Below are positions 1-7,444 of a DNA stretch of 64,000 nt, in pieces. The first letter of the stretch is position 1, and every line of letters begins with the position of its first letter. Origin of the DNA: an uncultured Clostridia bacterium. Lineage in GTDB: Bacteria > Bacillota > Clostridia > Lachnospirales > Anaerotignaceae. Position numbers and translations under genes: made by a program. The stretch is from the NCBI GenBank assembly GCA_910587195.1, contig CAJUKL010000006.1, forward strand, positions 1-64,000, in the 5' to 3' direction. A model generated the notes under the pieces. It searched no databases, was not told the DNA's origin, and saw only the letters and a program-made list of their open reading frames with translations.

Positions 1-38
1 GTTTTCCTAGTATTTCCTGTTGCTGTATTACTGTTAAT

Positions 39-239
39 TCATTCATTTGTATTCCACCCTTCAAAATATTCACATGCTTTTTGGTACACTATTCTACATT
101 TCAACCTTGTTTTTACCTTTGTACAGCGTCCGGTATCGCAAGGTGAAAATACTTGATGCCGTTCATTGTAAACATAATATTTAGAAAAATATTGACAGTT
201 ACAACAAACCTTTTTATCATTTGAAATTATAATTACCAC
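39..239 (-). CDS. Small Cys-rich hypothetical protein
   Basis: A 66-residue protein of unknown function. It has about seven cysteines, including a CCNC cluster near the N-terminus and single cysteines spaced through the rest, which would suit a small metal-binding fold. I chose the GTG at 239 because a GGAG core lies 8 bases upstream; the earlier in-frame GTG at 248 falls inside that Shine-Dalgarno. It belongs to the run of small genes at the integrated-element end of the window. No family is recognised. Confidence 0.55.
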   Translation of the reverse strand: MVIIISNDKKVCCNCQYFSKYYVYNERHQVFSPCDTGRCTKVKTRLKCRIVYQKACEYFEGWNTNE

Positions 240-293
240 AATAATCACTCCTAAATTTGACTTTTTGTTTTTTTGATGTACAATAGTAGTAAG

Positions 294-533
294 TTATTTA
301 TTTTTCTGACTACCATCAGGCTTGTCTATTCCAGTGCTGTCTGGAATAGGAAATAACTTTTCTACTTTAGTATCCAACGCTTTGACAAGTTTACATATCG
401 TTGAATATCTTGGATTTGCATTATCATTTTCAATAGATATAATTTGTCTTTCACTTACTTTTGAAATTTTGGCTAACTCTTTTTGTGTTAAGCCTTTTGT
501 TTCACGTAATAATTTTAAGTTATTAATTTTCAC
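294..533 (-). CDS. XRE-family HTH regulator (repressor-like)
   Basis: A 79-residue single-domain DNA-binding protein. Residues about 5-60 form a Cro/CI-type helix-turn-helix (LLRETKGLTQKELAKISKV then a recognition helix with SERQIISIE), followed by a short polar tail. It is transcribed away from another XRE gene at 652, and two identical inverted-repeat operators lie between them, so it probably autoregulates and controls its neighbour. The start is a GTG directly behind an AGGAGAGG Shine-Dalgarno; the spacing is tight, so the true start could be a few codons in. The length is usual for phage or ICE immunity regulators. Confidence 0.8.
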   Translation of the reverse strand: MKINNLKLLRETKGLTQKELAKISKVSERQIISIENDNANPRYSTICKLVKALDTKVEKLFPIPDSTGIDKPDGSQKNK

Positions 534-542
534 CCTCTCCTT

Positions 543-606
543 TTATATTAACATGAACTTTTCTTCATGTTTCTGAATTTATATTAACATGAACTTTTCT
601 TCATGT
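543..606. promoter_or_regulatory. Tandem operator pair between divergent XRE genes
   Basis: Two identical 28-base direct repeats (543-570 and 579-606) start 36 bases apart. Each holds a perfect inverted repeat ACATGAA-N6-TTCATGT. They fill the gap between the divergent XRE genes at 294-533 and 652-876, as expected for operators of one or both regulators. Confidence 0.8.
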
Positions 607-651
607 CAATGCTTTTTTATTATTTTTTAAAATTTTTTTAGGAGTGTTATT

Positions 652-876
652 ATGCCAAATTTTCAGGAACGATTAATAAGTTTAAAAAAAGAAAAACAAG
701 TTTTACAAAAAGAAATTGCTGATAATTTAAGTATTTCCTTGCGCGCATATCAAGATTATGAAAAAGGAAATGCTGAACCTAAAATGAAATATTTAATAGA
801 AATAGCTGACTATTTTGATGTCTCTCTTGATTATCTTGTTGGTCGCACTGACAATCCCAACTCGCACAAGTCTTAA
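652..876 (+). CDS. XRE-family HTH regulator (Cro-like partner)
   Basis: A 74-residue protein made almost only of a Cro/CI-type helix-turn-helix: QKEIADNLSISLRAYQDYEKG is the two-helix core, and the end DYFDVSLDYLVGRTDNP is typical of Firmicute XRE proteins. The ATG at 652 has an AGGAG site 7 bases upstream. The gene is divergent from the XRE gene at 294-533, with paired operators between them; together they look like a lysogeny-type switch. A hairpin terminator follows directly. Which of the two is the repressor cannot be told from sequence. Confidence 0.82.
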   Translation: MPNFQERLISLKKEKQVLQKEIADNLSISLRAYQDYEKGNAEPKMKYLIEIADYFDVSLDYLVGRTDNPNSHKS

Positions 877-882
877 CGTATT

Positions 883-903
883 GGCTGTCAGCAAATGACA
901 GCC
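883..903 (+). terminator. Hairpin after the XRE gene
   Basis: GGCTGTCA-GCAAA-TGACAGCC is a perfect 8-bp stem with a 5-base loop, starting 6 bases after the stop codon at 876 and followed by a T-rich run. Probable intrinsic terminator. Confidence 0.7.
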
Positions 904-912
904 GTTTCTTCT

Positions 913-1089
913 TCAAAAAAACTCCTTCCAATCCATTCCTAAAGCAGTAGCCAACTTTCTAGCAGACTTTACTGTTAAATTTCTTCTGCCACTTTTGTAA
1001 CACCATAAAGTATTATAGCTCATACCTGCTCTACGGCTGATTTCTGCCAAGGTTAAACCACTATTTTTTAATATCTCTTTTACGTTCAC
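913..1089 (-). CDS. Small XRE-type HTH protein
   Basis: A 58-residue HTH protein. NSGLTLAEISRRAGMSYNTL followed by WCYKSGRRNLTVKSARKLA is a complete Cro/CI-type domain, and the ending LGMDWKEFF is typical of very small phage-type XRE proteins. I chose the GTG at 1089 because a full GGGAGGTGA site lies 4-5 bases upstream; a longer reading frame to 1182 exists but overlaps the upstream gene. It is the last of a leftward series of small genes that starts at 3103. Function beyond DNA binding is unknown. Confidence 0.7.
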   Translation of the reverse strand: MNVKEILKNSGLTLAEISRRAGMSYNTLWCYKSGRRNLTVKSARKLATALGMDWKEFF

Positions 1090-1111
1090 TATCTCACCTC
1101 CCTTCATTGTT

Positions 1112-1816
1112 TCACCGGATTCTGAACAGCCAGTTTCCCTTTTCATTGACAATACCGCATTTTGTTTCTGTTTTGATAACATAATACTTTAACCCTGTAA
1201 AGTATTTTAACATTGCTTTTGCTCCTCTCCAGTAAGCAATATATTCTTCGACTTTTCTGTTATCGCCCTGTGCTAAAGCTTTATCCCATGCTAAAACATT
1301 TTCTATAAGCTCTGCGCCAACTTCGGAATCTAAAAATTTTTGACCTTCGATTGTTTGTGTTATATCTTGCTTTGATGTTTCTTCTTTTGCTTTTATTACA
1401 GCTTCTGCTTTTTCCTTTACTTCTATTGCTTTTGCAATATCCTTTTTATCTTTTTCTGTTAAAACAACTTCATGTTGTTCCAGGAATCTTTTCACTTGAT
1501 ACTCGTTTTCAAGTTGGCTTTCATAGCAATAACGGACATGATTTACCCACTCTGCTAACGGTTCATCTGCATAAAAACTGCTGCCATAATAACCATTTAA
1601 TATAATCGCTTTATTGTCCTGATTGTAAATTGCCTGCAAATACGCTTTTGTATCTGTTGAAATAGGGTCATATTCCGGGTCAGGGTTATCATCATCAATT
1701 TCTGTAAAAATGGTGTCAGCGTGCCAAGAACGCCCATTTTTCCAAAATACTACCCATTGAATTCCATCCATTAAATCCTCTTTGTATGCTTTTACTAAAT
1801 TCTTTAAACTAGCCAT
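1112..1816 (-). CDS. Hypothetical protein of the integrated element
   Basis: A 234-residue protein of unknown function. The N-terminal half is rich in aromatic and acidic residues (WVVFWKNGRSWHADTIF). Residues about 115-150 are highly charged and probably form a coiled coil (KDKKDIAKAIEVKEKAEAV). Its first residues (MASLKNLVKAYK) resemble the start of the 86-residue protein at 2256-2516 (MANLKKLAKKVE), and both genes share the same kind of RBS, which suggests related leader regions. The ATG at 1816 has an AGAGG site. No signal peptide is visible. Confidence 0.6.
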   Translation of the reverse strand: MASLKNLVKAYKEDLMDGIQWVVFWKNGRSWHADTIFTEIDDDNPDPEYDPISTDTKAYLQAIYNQDNKAIILNGYYGSSFYADEPLAEWVNHVRYCYESQLENEYQVKRFLEQHEVVLTEKDKKDIAKAIEVKEKAEAVIKAKEETSKQDITQTIEGQKFLDSEVGAELIENVLAWDKALAQGDNRKVEEYIAYWRGAKAMLKYFTGLKYYVIKTETKCGIVNEKGNWLFRIR

Positions 1817-1973
1817 ATTTTAACCTCTTTCCATTTTTTATTTTTATGTAAAGCTACACAATATGTTGTGTTTTATTCAAAATAAATATCTATATATTGA
1901 CATTTCTTAATTTCTATATTATAATTCTTATGTCACAATTAAGAATTATTTTTATAGAAAGGTGGTTATAAAA

Positions 1974-2255
1974 ATGTATACAGATTTAACTGAAGATGAA
2001 ATTAGTGTCTTAAAGGAACTTTTTAGAGATTATATAAATTCTAAAAATGAACTTTCTTACCATGGTACTGGTGTAGAAAATTTCCTAAACACATGTAAAA
2101 ATTTACATAAGAAGGGCTATATTAGAATAACGCCTTTGTGCTTATTAGAAATGTCTGCTGAAGAATGGGCAAATTCAAATATAGAACTTCATTATGAAAC
2201 TTTAGATAAAGCAAAGCCCTTCTTTGATGAATATCAAAAAAGATACACACCATAA
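1974..2255 (+). CDS. Hypothetical protein, small acidic
   Basis: A 93-residue acidic, mainly helical protein without recognised domains. I chose the ATG at 1974, which has AAAGGTGG about 9 bases upstream; the GTG at 1962 lies inside that Shine-Dalgarno. It is the only rightward gene within a leftward block, and its stop codon abuts the stop codon of the convergent gene at 2256. A cargo or regulatory gene of the integrated element is possible, but nothing in the sequence gives a function. Confidence 0.6.
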   Translation: MYTDLTEDEISVLKELFRDYINSKNELSYHGTGVENFLNTCKNLHKKGYIRITPLCLLEMSAEEWANSNIELHYETLDKAKPFFDEYQKRYTP

Positions 2256-2516
2256 TCAAATAATCTTGGCGAACATAATACCATTTAGTGTTCGCCTGTC
2301 CTCTTTTTTTAGGCTGATTTCTTTAGTCATATGTTCTATAAGGTATTTGCCGTCTACTTTTTTGATTTTCATAGTACCAGCTAATCTTGTTTTATCCTCA
2401 CAAGGAGTATCAAAATCAATTTTCCAGTATTCATTTCCATTGCAGTCCTTAATGATTTTTATTTCTTTTGCTTTTATTTTCTCCACTTTTTTTGCTAGCT
2501 TCTTTAAATTAGCCAT
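2256..2516 (-). CDS. Hypothetical small basic protein
   Basis: An 86-residue protein with a Lys-rich N-terminus (MANLKKLAKKVEKIKAKE) followed by a beta-rich part with YWKIDFDTP and MKIKKVDGKYLIEHM. The ATG has AAGAAGGTGA upstream. The N-terminus resembles the product of 1112-1816. No family is recognised. It belongs to the leftward gene series of the integrated element. Confidence 0.55.
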   Translation of the reverse strand: MANLKKLAKKVEKIKAKEIKIIKDCNGNEYWKIDFDTPCEDKTRLAGTMKIKKVDGKYLIEHMTKEISLKKEDRRTLNGIMFAKII

Positions 2517-2600
2517 ATTTCACCTTCTTTCCGTTTTATTTTTTTTTGTTGCACCGTTGGAACATTATCAATCTCTTACTTTAAAGATGTATTTTTTAGG

Positions 2601-2807
2601 TCAAAATAAGACCGATAAATCCATTCTATATTCCGATTGTAGAGTTTTTACTTCTCCTACATAAAAATCAGAAACCCCGTTTATTTTATTTAAGACCGCT
2701 GTCGCTGAAATATTTAATGTTTTTCCTACATCTGAATAAGTTAGTTCTTTTTCTCTAAGAAAGCCCTTAAATTTGTTGTAAGGCTCGTGGACTTTTCCCC
2801 TTCCCAT
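2601..2807 (-). CDS. Small HTH-like phage protein
   Basis: A 68-residue protein. LREKELTYSDVGKTLNISAT followed by AVLNKINGVSDF reads as a helix-turn-helix of the XRE type found in small phage proteins. I chose the ATG at 2807, which has AAAGGATGTGAG upstream; a longer frame to 2855 would begin before that site. It lies second in the leftward series that starts with the XRE gene at 2873-3103. Confidence 0.6.
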   Translation of the reverse strand: MGRGKVHEPYNKFKGFLREKELTYSDVGKTLNISATAVLNKINGVSDFYVGEVKTLQSEYRMDLSVLF

Positions 2808-2872
2808 TTTCTCACATCCTTTCCATTTTTTATTTTTGTTGCACCGTTTGGACATTATTGCTGATAAGCTGT

Positions 2873-3103
2873 TTATTTTTCTCCTGCAATTTGATAGTCT
2901 TTTTCTATCAAATCATCCACTGTACAATTTAAAGCTTTTGCTATTAAATAACCTGTTTTTAAAGGTAAAGGTCTTATCCCTTTTTCAATATAACTTATCA
3001 TAGCTGCTGAAATATTTGCTTCTTGTCCGAGTTCTTCTTGGCTCATTCTTTTAGCAACTCTTAGCAGTCTGATATTTTTGCCAACTTTTTCATCAGTCAT
3101 CAT
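2873..3103 (-). CDS. XRE-family HTH regulator (Cro-like)
   Basis: A 76-residue Cro/CI-type regulator. NIRLLRVAKRMSQEELGQEA then NISAAMISYIEKGIRPLPL forms the HTH, and NCTVDDLIEKDY is the usual end of such domains. It is the first gene of the leftward block and is divergent from the CI-like gene at 3276, with two 18-base inverted repeats in the gap. That layout is the classic cI/cro arrangement. The start could be either of two adjacent ATGs behind GGTGGTG. Confidence 0.8.
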   Translation of the reverse strand: MMTDEKVGKNIRLLRVAKRMSQEELGQEANISAAMISYIEKGIRPLPLKTGYLIAKALNCTVDDLIEKDYQIAGEK

Positions 3104-3181
3104 TTTTTTTCACCACCATTCCCGTTTTTGTTTCTTTTTTCTGTTTTTTGTAATATAATTAGGTTAAATTTCTCAACTAGA

Positions 3182-3257
3182 TTGATTTTTTTAACTTGGT
3201 TATAGTATACTTAATATTTATTAAGTAGTCAAGTGTTTTACTTAAATTTTATTAAGT
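3182..3257 (+). promoter_or_regulatory. Promoter and two operators of the CI-like gene
   Basis: TTGATT (3182-3187) and TATACT (3206-3211) are 18 bases apart and point right. Two 18-base inverted repeats follow: ACTTAATA-TT-TATTAAGT at 3209-3226 is perfect, and a near copy lies at 3240-3257. The first overlaps the -10 box and the second sits just before the RBS, consistent with autorepression. Confidence 0.75.
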
Positions 3258-3275
3258 TTGGAGGTTTTTGACAAT

Positions 3276-3731
3276 ATGGAGCGATTATTCAAAGATATTT
3301 TTAGGCAATTATTACATGATAATTCCATAAATGCTTATAAGCTTTCTAAGGATACTGGAATTTCTGAAGCTCTTATAAGTTACTGGAAAAATGGGAAACA
3401 ATTACCTAAATATGATAGCCTAAATTTATTATGCGACTATTTTAATGTTTCCGCTGACTATTTATTAGGACGTACAGATGAACAAACAATTACTCATTCT
3501 ACAAGCAATATCAACAGTAATTTTGTACAAGGTAATGGTTCTGTTTCTGTTACAGGTTCCATTTTAGGTTCTGGCTCTATTTCTACCACCATACCTACTA
3601 AACAATCAGAAGAACAATCTACAGAACTATCAAGTGAAGAAATAGAAATATTAGACATTTACCGTTCTTTAAACGTTAGAAATAAAAACAAGTTTTTAAG
3701 CTTTATTTTGGATATAGAAAAAGAGAACTGA
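3276..3731 (+). CDS. CI-like HTH repressor
   Basis: A 151-residue regulator with an N-terminal HTH (residues about 10-65: NAYKLSKDTGISEALISYWK, ending FNVSADYLLGRTDE). A low-complexity Ser/Gly/Thr linker follows (residues about 70-110), then a short acidic C-terminal helical segment. The linker-plus-tail layout is common in repressors of clostridial prophages; there is no S24 LexA-type protease domain, so induction by RecA self-cleavage is unlikely. I chose the ATG at 3276, which has GGAGG 11 bases upstream. It is followed after 16 bases by the gene at 3748, which is probably cotranscribed. Confidence 0.75.
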   Translation: MERLFKDIFRQLLHDNSINAYKLSKDTGISEALISYWKNGKQLPKYDSLNLLCDYFNVSADYLLGRTDEQTITHSTSNINSNFVQGNGSVSVTGSILGSGSISTTIPTKQSEEQSTELSSEEIEILDIYRSLNVRNKNKFLSFILDIEKEN

Positions 3732-3747
3732 AAGAAGGGAATTTGTT

Positions 3748-4551
3748 TTGAAACTTATCCAATCATTGTTATCTCTCTTTACAAATAACAAAGAGCAAAC
3801 ACAAGAAAATGAAAATATAACATCTTTAAATACAAATAATACTGCTGAAAGTTCTATACAATATATTCAAGATGGTAATGTTTTATATCATACAGATGGT
3901 ACAGATATTGAGGATTCTGAAGTACCATATCTTATACAAACTGGACTTTCACAAAGATTAGAAGAAATAAAAACAAGCCCTAATCCTAAATGGCATCGTA
4001 CAGATGAAGAAAAAAAACTTAAGCATAAATTTTCTTTAAAAAATTATGATTATCTACAGGAAAAGGAACATGAAATAACAAATTTCATTCAGCAAGCAAG
4101 AAAACCGATAACGGATGTAGATACTACTATTGCTGATTGTCAAAAAGCAATTCAATTTTTTTATGCCTTAAAAGATTTCTGCTATCAAACAAAAGGTGGT
4201 GAACTTTATTTTCAAGATATGTGGGAACATTGCCACAATTCACAAAATCCAGATTTTTCATTTATAGAAAAAGTGGAATTGCGTTTGAAGGACCTTACAG
4301 AAAATTATGATGAAAGAAAAAAACATTATAAAAAACATCAATATATAGAACGCTATTTAAAGGAAGATTTACTACAATTTATCACTAACCATCAAAATAT
4401 TTTACAAAAAGATGTCTATTCTCATTTTGATAAATCCCTAAAAGATAATATTTCAAAAATGCTATATGATATGGATAAAGCTGGCGAAATAAAGCGTGTT
4501 AAACAAGGCAGCACATACCAATTATCCATAATAGAAAATAAAACCCCCTAG
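3748..4551 (+). CDS. Hypothetical protein downstream of the repressor
   Basis: A 267-residue cytoplasmic protein starting at TTG with a GAAGGGA site. The first 60 residues are Asn/Thr/Gln-rich and probably disordered; the middle is helical and highly charged. The last about 60 residues (HQNILQKDVYSHFDKSLKDN, then MLYDMDKAGEIKRVKQGSTY) look like a winged-helix domain. It may act with the CI-like repressor, whose gene ends 16 bases upstream, but no family is recognised. Confidence 0.6.
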   Translation: MKLIQSLLSLFTNNKEQTQENENITSLNTNNTAESSIQYIQDGNVLYHTDGTDIEDSEVPYLIQTGLSQRLEEIKTSPNPKWHRTDEEKKLKHKFSLKNYDYLQEKEHEITNFIQQARKPITDVDTTIADCQKAIQFFYALKDFCYQTKGGELYFQDMWEHCHNSQNPDFSFIEKVELRLKDLTENYDERKKHYKKHQYIERYLKEDLLQFITNHQNILQKDVYSHFDKSLKDNISKMLYDMDKAGEIKRVKQGSTYQLSIIENKTP

Positions 4552-4570
4552 TGTCTGGACACACTAAGGG
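4545..4570 (+). terminator. Hairpin at the end of the repressor operon
   Basis: CCCCTAGTGT-CTGGAC-ACACTAAGGG forms a 10-bp stem with one mismatch and overlaps the stop codon at 4551. It is followed by TCTTTAG, so the U-tract is weak. Probable terminator. Confidence 0.55.
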
Positions 4571-4643
4571 TCTTTAGAAAGGATTAATATAAATCATTTT
4601 TCAGATACACTTATTATATCAAAGCCGCCCTACAATTTCAAGT

Positions 4644-4659
4644 TTTTTCACGTGAAAAA
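4644..4659. promoter_or_regulatory. Perfect palindrome before the integrase gene
   Basis: TTTTTCACGTGAAAAA is a perfect 16-base palindrome ending 19 bases before the integrase ATG, just ahead of its GGAAAGGA Shine-Dalgarno. It could be an operator or a recombinase arm site; its position suits control of integrase expression. Confidence 0.4.
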
Positions 4660-4678
4660 CGGAAAGGATTGATATAAT

Positions 4679-5875
4679 ATGGCGACGATTCGAAAAAGAG
4701 GGAACGCTTATCAAATACGAGTATCTTGCGGTACAGATATGCAAGGAAAAAAGATAATCGAGTCCATGACATGGAAACCAGAAGCAAACATGACAGCTCG
4801 TCAAATTGAAAAAGAGTTAAACAAGATTGCAGTTCATTTTGAAGAAAATGTGAAAAATGGAAGTATCAAAAAAGACAGTAAAATAAAATTTCATGAATTG
4901 TGTGATATTTATTTAGAAATGCAGAAAAAAACGCTATCTCCGAATAGCTATAATGCTTATTCTCATACAATAGAAAGTTACATCAAGCCGGCACTTGGGC
5001 ATTTAAGGTTAGCTGATATTACGCCTTTGCATATGCAAAAATTTATCAATGCCCTTTCGGAAAAAAAGACCCTACGCCATACCACAATCGCCCCCTCTAG
5101 TGTAAAATCCTATTATATTGTGGTGCAATCCATTTTTAAATTTGCCTGTAGAATGGGGTTTTTGGAGCAAAATCCAGCCACCTCTACAAACTTGGATTTT
5201 CCAAAATCTCCACCCGCACATACGGAAATATTAGATGAAAAAGGCGTGAAACATCTTTTAGAATGTCTGGAAAAAGAGCCGTTAATGTGGAAAGTTTTAA
5301 TTCATTTGGCTTTGTGCACGGGTTGCAGAAGGGGAGAACTAGCGGCTTTGCAATGGGGGGATATTGACTGGGACAAAAAACAGGTTAAAATTTGTAAAAG
5401 TATGTATCATGTCAAAGGGGAAACAGGAATAAAACTACCAAAATCAAGGGACAGTAACCGTATTATAACGATACCTGATTATATGCTTCAAATGCTAAAA
5501 TACTATAAAAATAGACAAGCGGAACAAAAGCTGATACAAGGGCGGGATTGGAATGAACATAACATGCTTTTTACGGATAAAAATGGATATTATATTTCAC
5601 CGCCTGTAATTTCCAGATGGTTTTCTTCTTTTTTGCAAAGAAATGCTATTCCACACATTAAATTTCATGCCCTTCGTCACACCAGTGCTAGTATATTATT
5701 AGCTAGTGGTACAAATATTAAAACTGTATCTAGCCGTTTAGGACATTCCAACTTGACAACCACTAACAGATATGTCCATGCTTTACTGGATGCCGATATT
5801 GTAGCAGCTGATACACTGGAGCAAAAACTAAATTTTACGGAAGTAGGACAAAAGTGGGACAAAACGTATAACTGA
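4679..5875 (+). CDS. Tyrosine-type site-specific integrase
   Basis: A 398-residue phage/ICE integrase. It cuts and rejoins DNA through a covalent phosphotyrosine at the att sites. Domains: an AP2-like N-terminal DNA-binding part (residues 1-50, MATIRKRGNAYQIRVS), a SAM-like core-binding domain (about 70-170), and the catalytic domain (about 180-385). The catalytic set is present: R217 in TGCRRGEL, K255 in PKSRD, H330 and R333 in HALRH, H356 in LGHSN, and Y365 in NRYVH. The length is normal and the gene is intact. It is the last gene of the element, with host genes from 6108 on, so the attachment site should lie between 5876 and about 6000. Confidence 0.93.
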   Translation: MATIRKRGNAYQIRVSCGTDMQGKKIIESMTWKPEANMTARQIEKELNKIAVHFEENVKNGSIKKDSKIKFHELCDIYLEMQKKTLSPNSYNAYSHTIESYIKPALGHLRLADITPLHMQKFINALSEKKTLRHTTIAPSSVKSYYIVVQSIFKFACRMGFLEQNPATSTNLDFPKSPPAHTEILDEKGVKHLLECLEKEPLMWKVLIHLALCTGCRRGELAALQWGDIDWDKKQVKICKSMYHVKGETGIKLPKSRDSNRIITIPDYMLQMLKYYKNRQAEQKLIQGRDWNEHNMLFTDKNGYYISPPVISRWFSSFLQRNAIPHIKFHALRHTSASILLASGTNIKTVSSRLGHSNLTTTNRYVHALLDADIVAADTLEQKLNFTEVGQKWDKTYN

Positions 5876-5890
5876 AAATAATTTTTAAAA

Positions 5891-5942
5891 TAGGAAGCAC
5901 CAGAAATACCTTGTTTTATAAGGGTTTTTGAAATGCTTCCTA
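5891..5942. repeat. Long imperfect inverted repeat after the integrase
   Basis: TAGGAAGCA (5891-5899) pairs perfectly with TGCTTCCTA (5934-5942), and the inner arms (ACCTT/AAGGG) pair in part around a GTTTTAT loop. It begins 15 bases after the integrase stop. It may be the integrase terminator, and it lies where the element-chromosome junction is expected. The att core cannot be defined without the other end of the element. Confidence 0.5.
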
Positions 5943-6001
5943 CTTTATAAAATGAATTCGAAATATTTTGTATGAAAATATAACAATTTATGCAATATAT
6001 A

Positions 6002-6030
6002 TTGACAACACCTTATATTTGTAATATATT
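6002..6030 (+). promoter_or_regulatory. Consensus sigma-70 promoter for the 6108 gene
   Basis: TTGACA (6002-6007), a 17-base spacer and TATATT (6025-6030) make a near-consensus vegetative promoter 78 bases before the ATG. Confidence 0.8.
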
Positions 6031-6062
6031 TTCTAGTATTGATAATATTAAACCTACATCAC

Positions 6063-6079
6063 ATAGTTATAAAAACTAT
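6063..6079. promoter_or_regulatory. Dyad in the 5' leader of the 6108 gene
   Basis: ATAGTT-ATAAA-AACTAT is an inverted repeat 6-bp arm downstream of the promoter and ahead of the AAAGGAG site at 6090. It could be an operator for a small regulator. No regulator gene is adjacent. Confidence 0.35.
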
Positions 6080-6107
6080 ATGATTTTATAAAGGAGTTGC
6101 TTATATT

Positions 6108-7172
6108 ATGAAACTAAACCCCCTTCAGATTGGAGATTTAATAATACCCGTTCCCATTATACAGGGTGGTATGGGTGTTGGTATCAGCCTTTCTTCTTTG
6201 GCTGGAGCTGTAGCAAAAGAAGGTGCTGTTGGTGTTATTTCTGCAGCACAACCTGGTTTTTCAAACCCTGATTTTTTAACTAATACAGTAGAAACCAATT
6301 TAAAAGCACTCGCCTATCATATCAAAAAAGCAAAGGAAATTTCTAATCATGGTATTATAGGTGTTAATATTATGCGAGCAGCAACCCATTATAAAGATTA
6401 TGTAGATTGCTGCATTGAAAATGGTGCTGATATTATTATATCTGGTGCTGGTCTACCAATGGAACTTCCAGAATTAATTGGCAACGCCCCTATTAAATTT
6501 GCACCAATTATTTCTTCTGTAAAAGCAGCAAAAGTTTTGCTGCATCGCTGGGACAAACGTGGACAACGTATGCCGGATTTTGTTGTAATAGAAGGACCAA
6601 AAGCAGGTGGTCATTTAGGTTTTTCAGAAAAAGAATTGCTTTCTGGTTTAGAAAATGATTATGCGGATTATGATGAAGAAGTAAAAAATATTATTACTTA
6701 TGTAAAAAGTTTTGAATCAAAGTATCAACGCCCTTTTCCAGTAGTATTTGCAGGGGGGGTATATGATAGAAGTGATATTGACCATTATATGCAACTCGGC
6801 TGTGACGGAGTTCAAATGGCAACTCGTTTTGTTGCAACAGAAGAATGTGATGCAGATATAGCATACAAAATGGCATATATTCATGCAAAAAAAGATGATA
6901 TTCGTATTGTAAAAAGTCCTGTGGGTATGCCTGGACGTGCCATTAACAACCCCTTTACAGAATTACGAAAAGTGGAAAAAGAAAAAATAACAAAGTGTTA
7001 CAAATGTTTAGAAAAATGTAACCCTGCAACAACACCTTATTGTATTACAGAAGCGCTTATCCGTGCTGCGAAAGGAGATGTCAAAGATTCTTTACTATTT
7101 TGTGGTGCAAACGCTTATAAAGTAGATAAAATAACAACAGTAAAAGAAATTATAAAAGAACTTAATGCATAA
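6108..7172 (+). CDS. Nitronate monooxygenase / FabK-like FMN enzyme
   Basis: A 354-residue TIM-barrel flavoprotein of the 2-nitropropane dioxygenase (NMO) family, which also holds the FabK enoyl-ACP reductases. Seen: the N-terminal PIIQGGMGVGIS flavin-site motif, GVNIM, IISGAGLP, EGPKAGGHLG (the family GGH motif, phosphate side), VVFAGGVYD and the DGVQMATRFVAT phosphate-binding loop. The C-terminal extension has a Cys-rich stretch (CYKCLEKCNPATTPYC) that could bind metal; it is typical of a clostridial subgroup and not of FabK. There is no fab gene beside it, so nitronate or related detoxification is more likely than fatty acid synthesis. The promoter is strong. Confidence 0.8.
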   Translation: MKLNPLQIGDLIIPVPIIQGGMGVGISLSSLAGAVAKEGAVGVISAAQPGFSNPDFLTNTVETNLKALAYHIKKAKEISNHGIIGVNIMRAATHYKDYVDCCIENGADIIISGAGLPMELPELIGNAPIKFAPIISSVKAAKVLLHRWDKRGQRMPDFVVIEGPKAGGHLGFSEKELLSGLENDYADYDEEVKNIITYVKSFESKYQRPFPVVFAGGVYDRSDIDHYMQLGCDGVQMATRFVATEECDADIAYKMAYIHAKKDDIRIVKSPVGMPGRAINNPFTELRKVEKEKITKCYKCLEKCNPATTPYCITEALIRAAKGDVKDSLLFCGANAYKVDKITTVKEIIKELNA

Positions 7173-7200
7173 AAAAGATACTAAAATGGGAGGAAAATAT

Positions 7201-7308
7201 ATGACAGACATTAGAAAAAACACCTTATGGAGAGTTCCTCTCTATTGCATAATAGCTGGCAAAATTTCTTTTCATTTGATTATCTATCTATCTTATAGAA
7301 TAAGATAA
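7201..7308 (+). CDS. 35-residue ORF with strong RBS
   Basis: A 35-codon frame beginning MTDIRKNTLWRVPLY, with a GGGAGG Shine-Dalgarno 6 bases before the ATG and only 28 bases after the stop of the NMO-like gene. The second half is hydrophobic (ISFHLIIYLSY), so it could be a small membrane peptide. It could also be the 5' stub of a deleted gene, since a good RBS and start lead into a short frame. Not recognised. Confidence 0.35.
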   Translation: MTDIRKNTLWRVPLYCIIAGKISFHLIIYLSYRIR

Positions 7309-7312
7309 AAGA

Positions 7313-7355
7313 ATCCTCTAAATTGCTATTATAAAATGATATCAACTTAGAGGAT
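7313..7355. terminator. Inverted repeat between convergent genes
   Basis: ATCCTCTAA (7313-7321) pairs with TTAGAGGAT (7347-7355), extendable by TTG/CAA across one mismatch. It sits between the convergent units ending at 7308 and 7445. There is no clear T-run, so it is a weak or factor-assisted terminator at best. Confidence 0.4.
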
Positions 7356-7444
7356 AATTATATTTATCTTACCAAACTATTTTTATTAGTATAGCATAAA
7401 GATAGAAAAGCACATATTCCTTTTATGCATCTTTAACAAATTCT

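Noticed and set aside
543..606. Direct repeats as the start of a CRISPR array
   Set aside because: Only two copies, 8 bases between them, and each is a dyad in a divergent promoter region; operators explain them better. No CRISPR array or cas gene was seen in the window.
2224..2664. 146-codon plus-strand ORF
   Set aside because: It runs antisense across the genes at 2256-2516 and 2601-2807, has no RBS, and its hydrophobic content is what antisense of Lys/Glu-rich genes gives.
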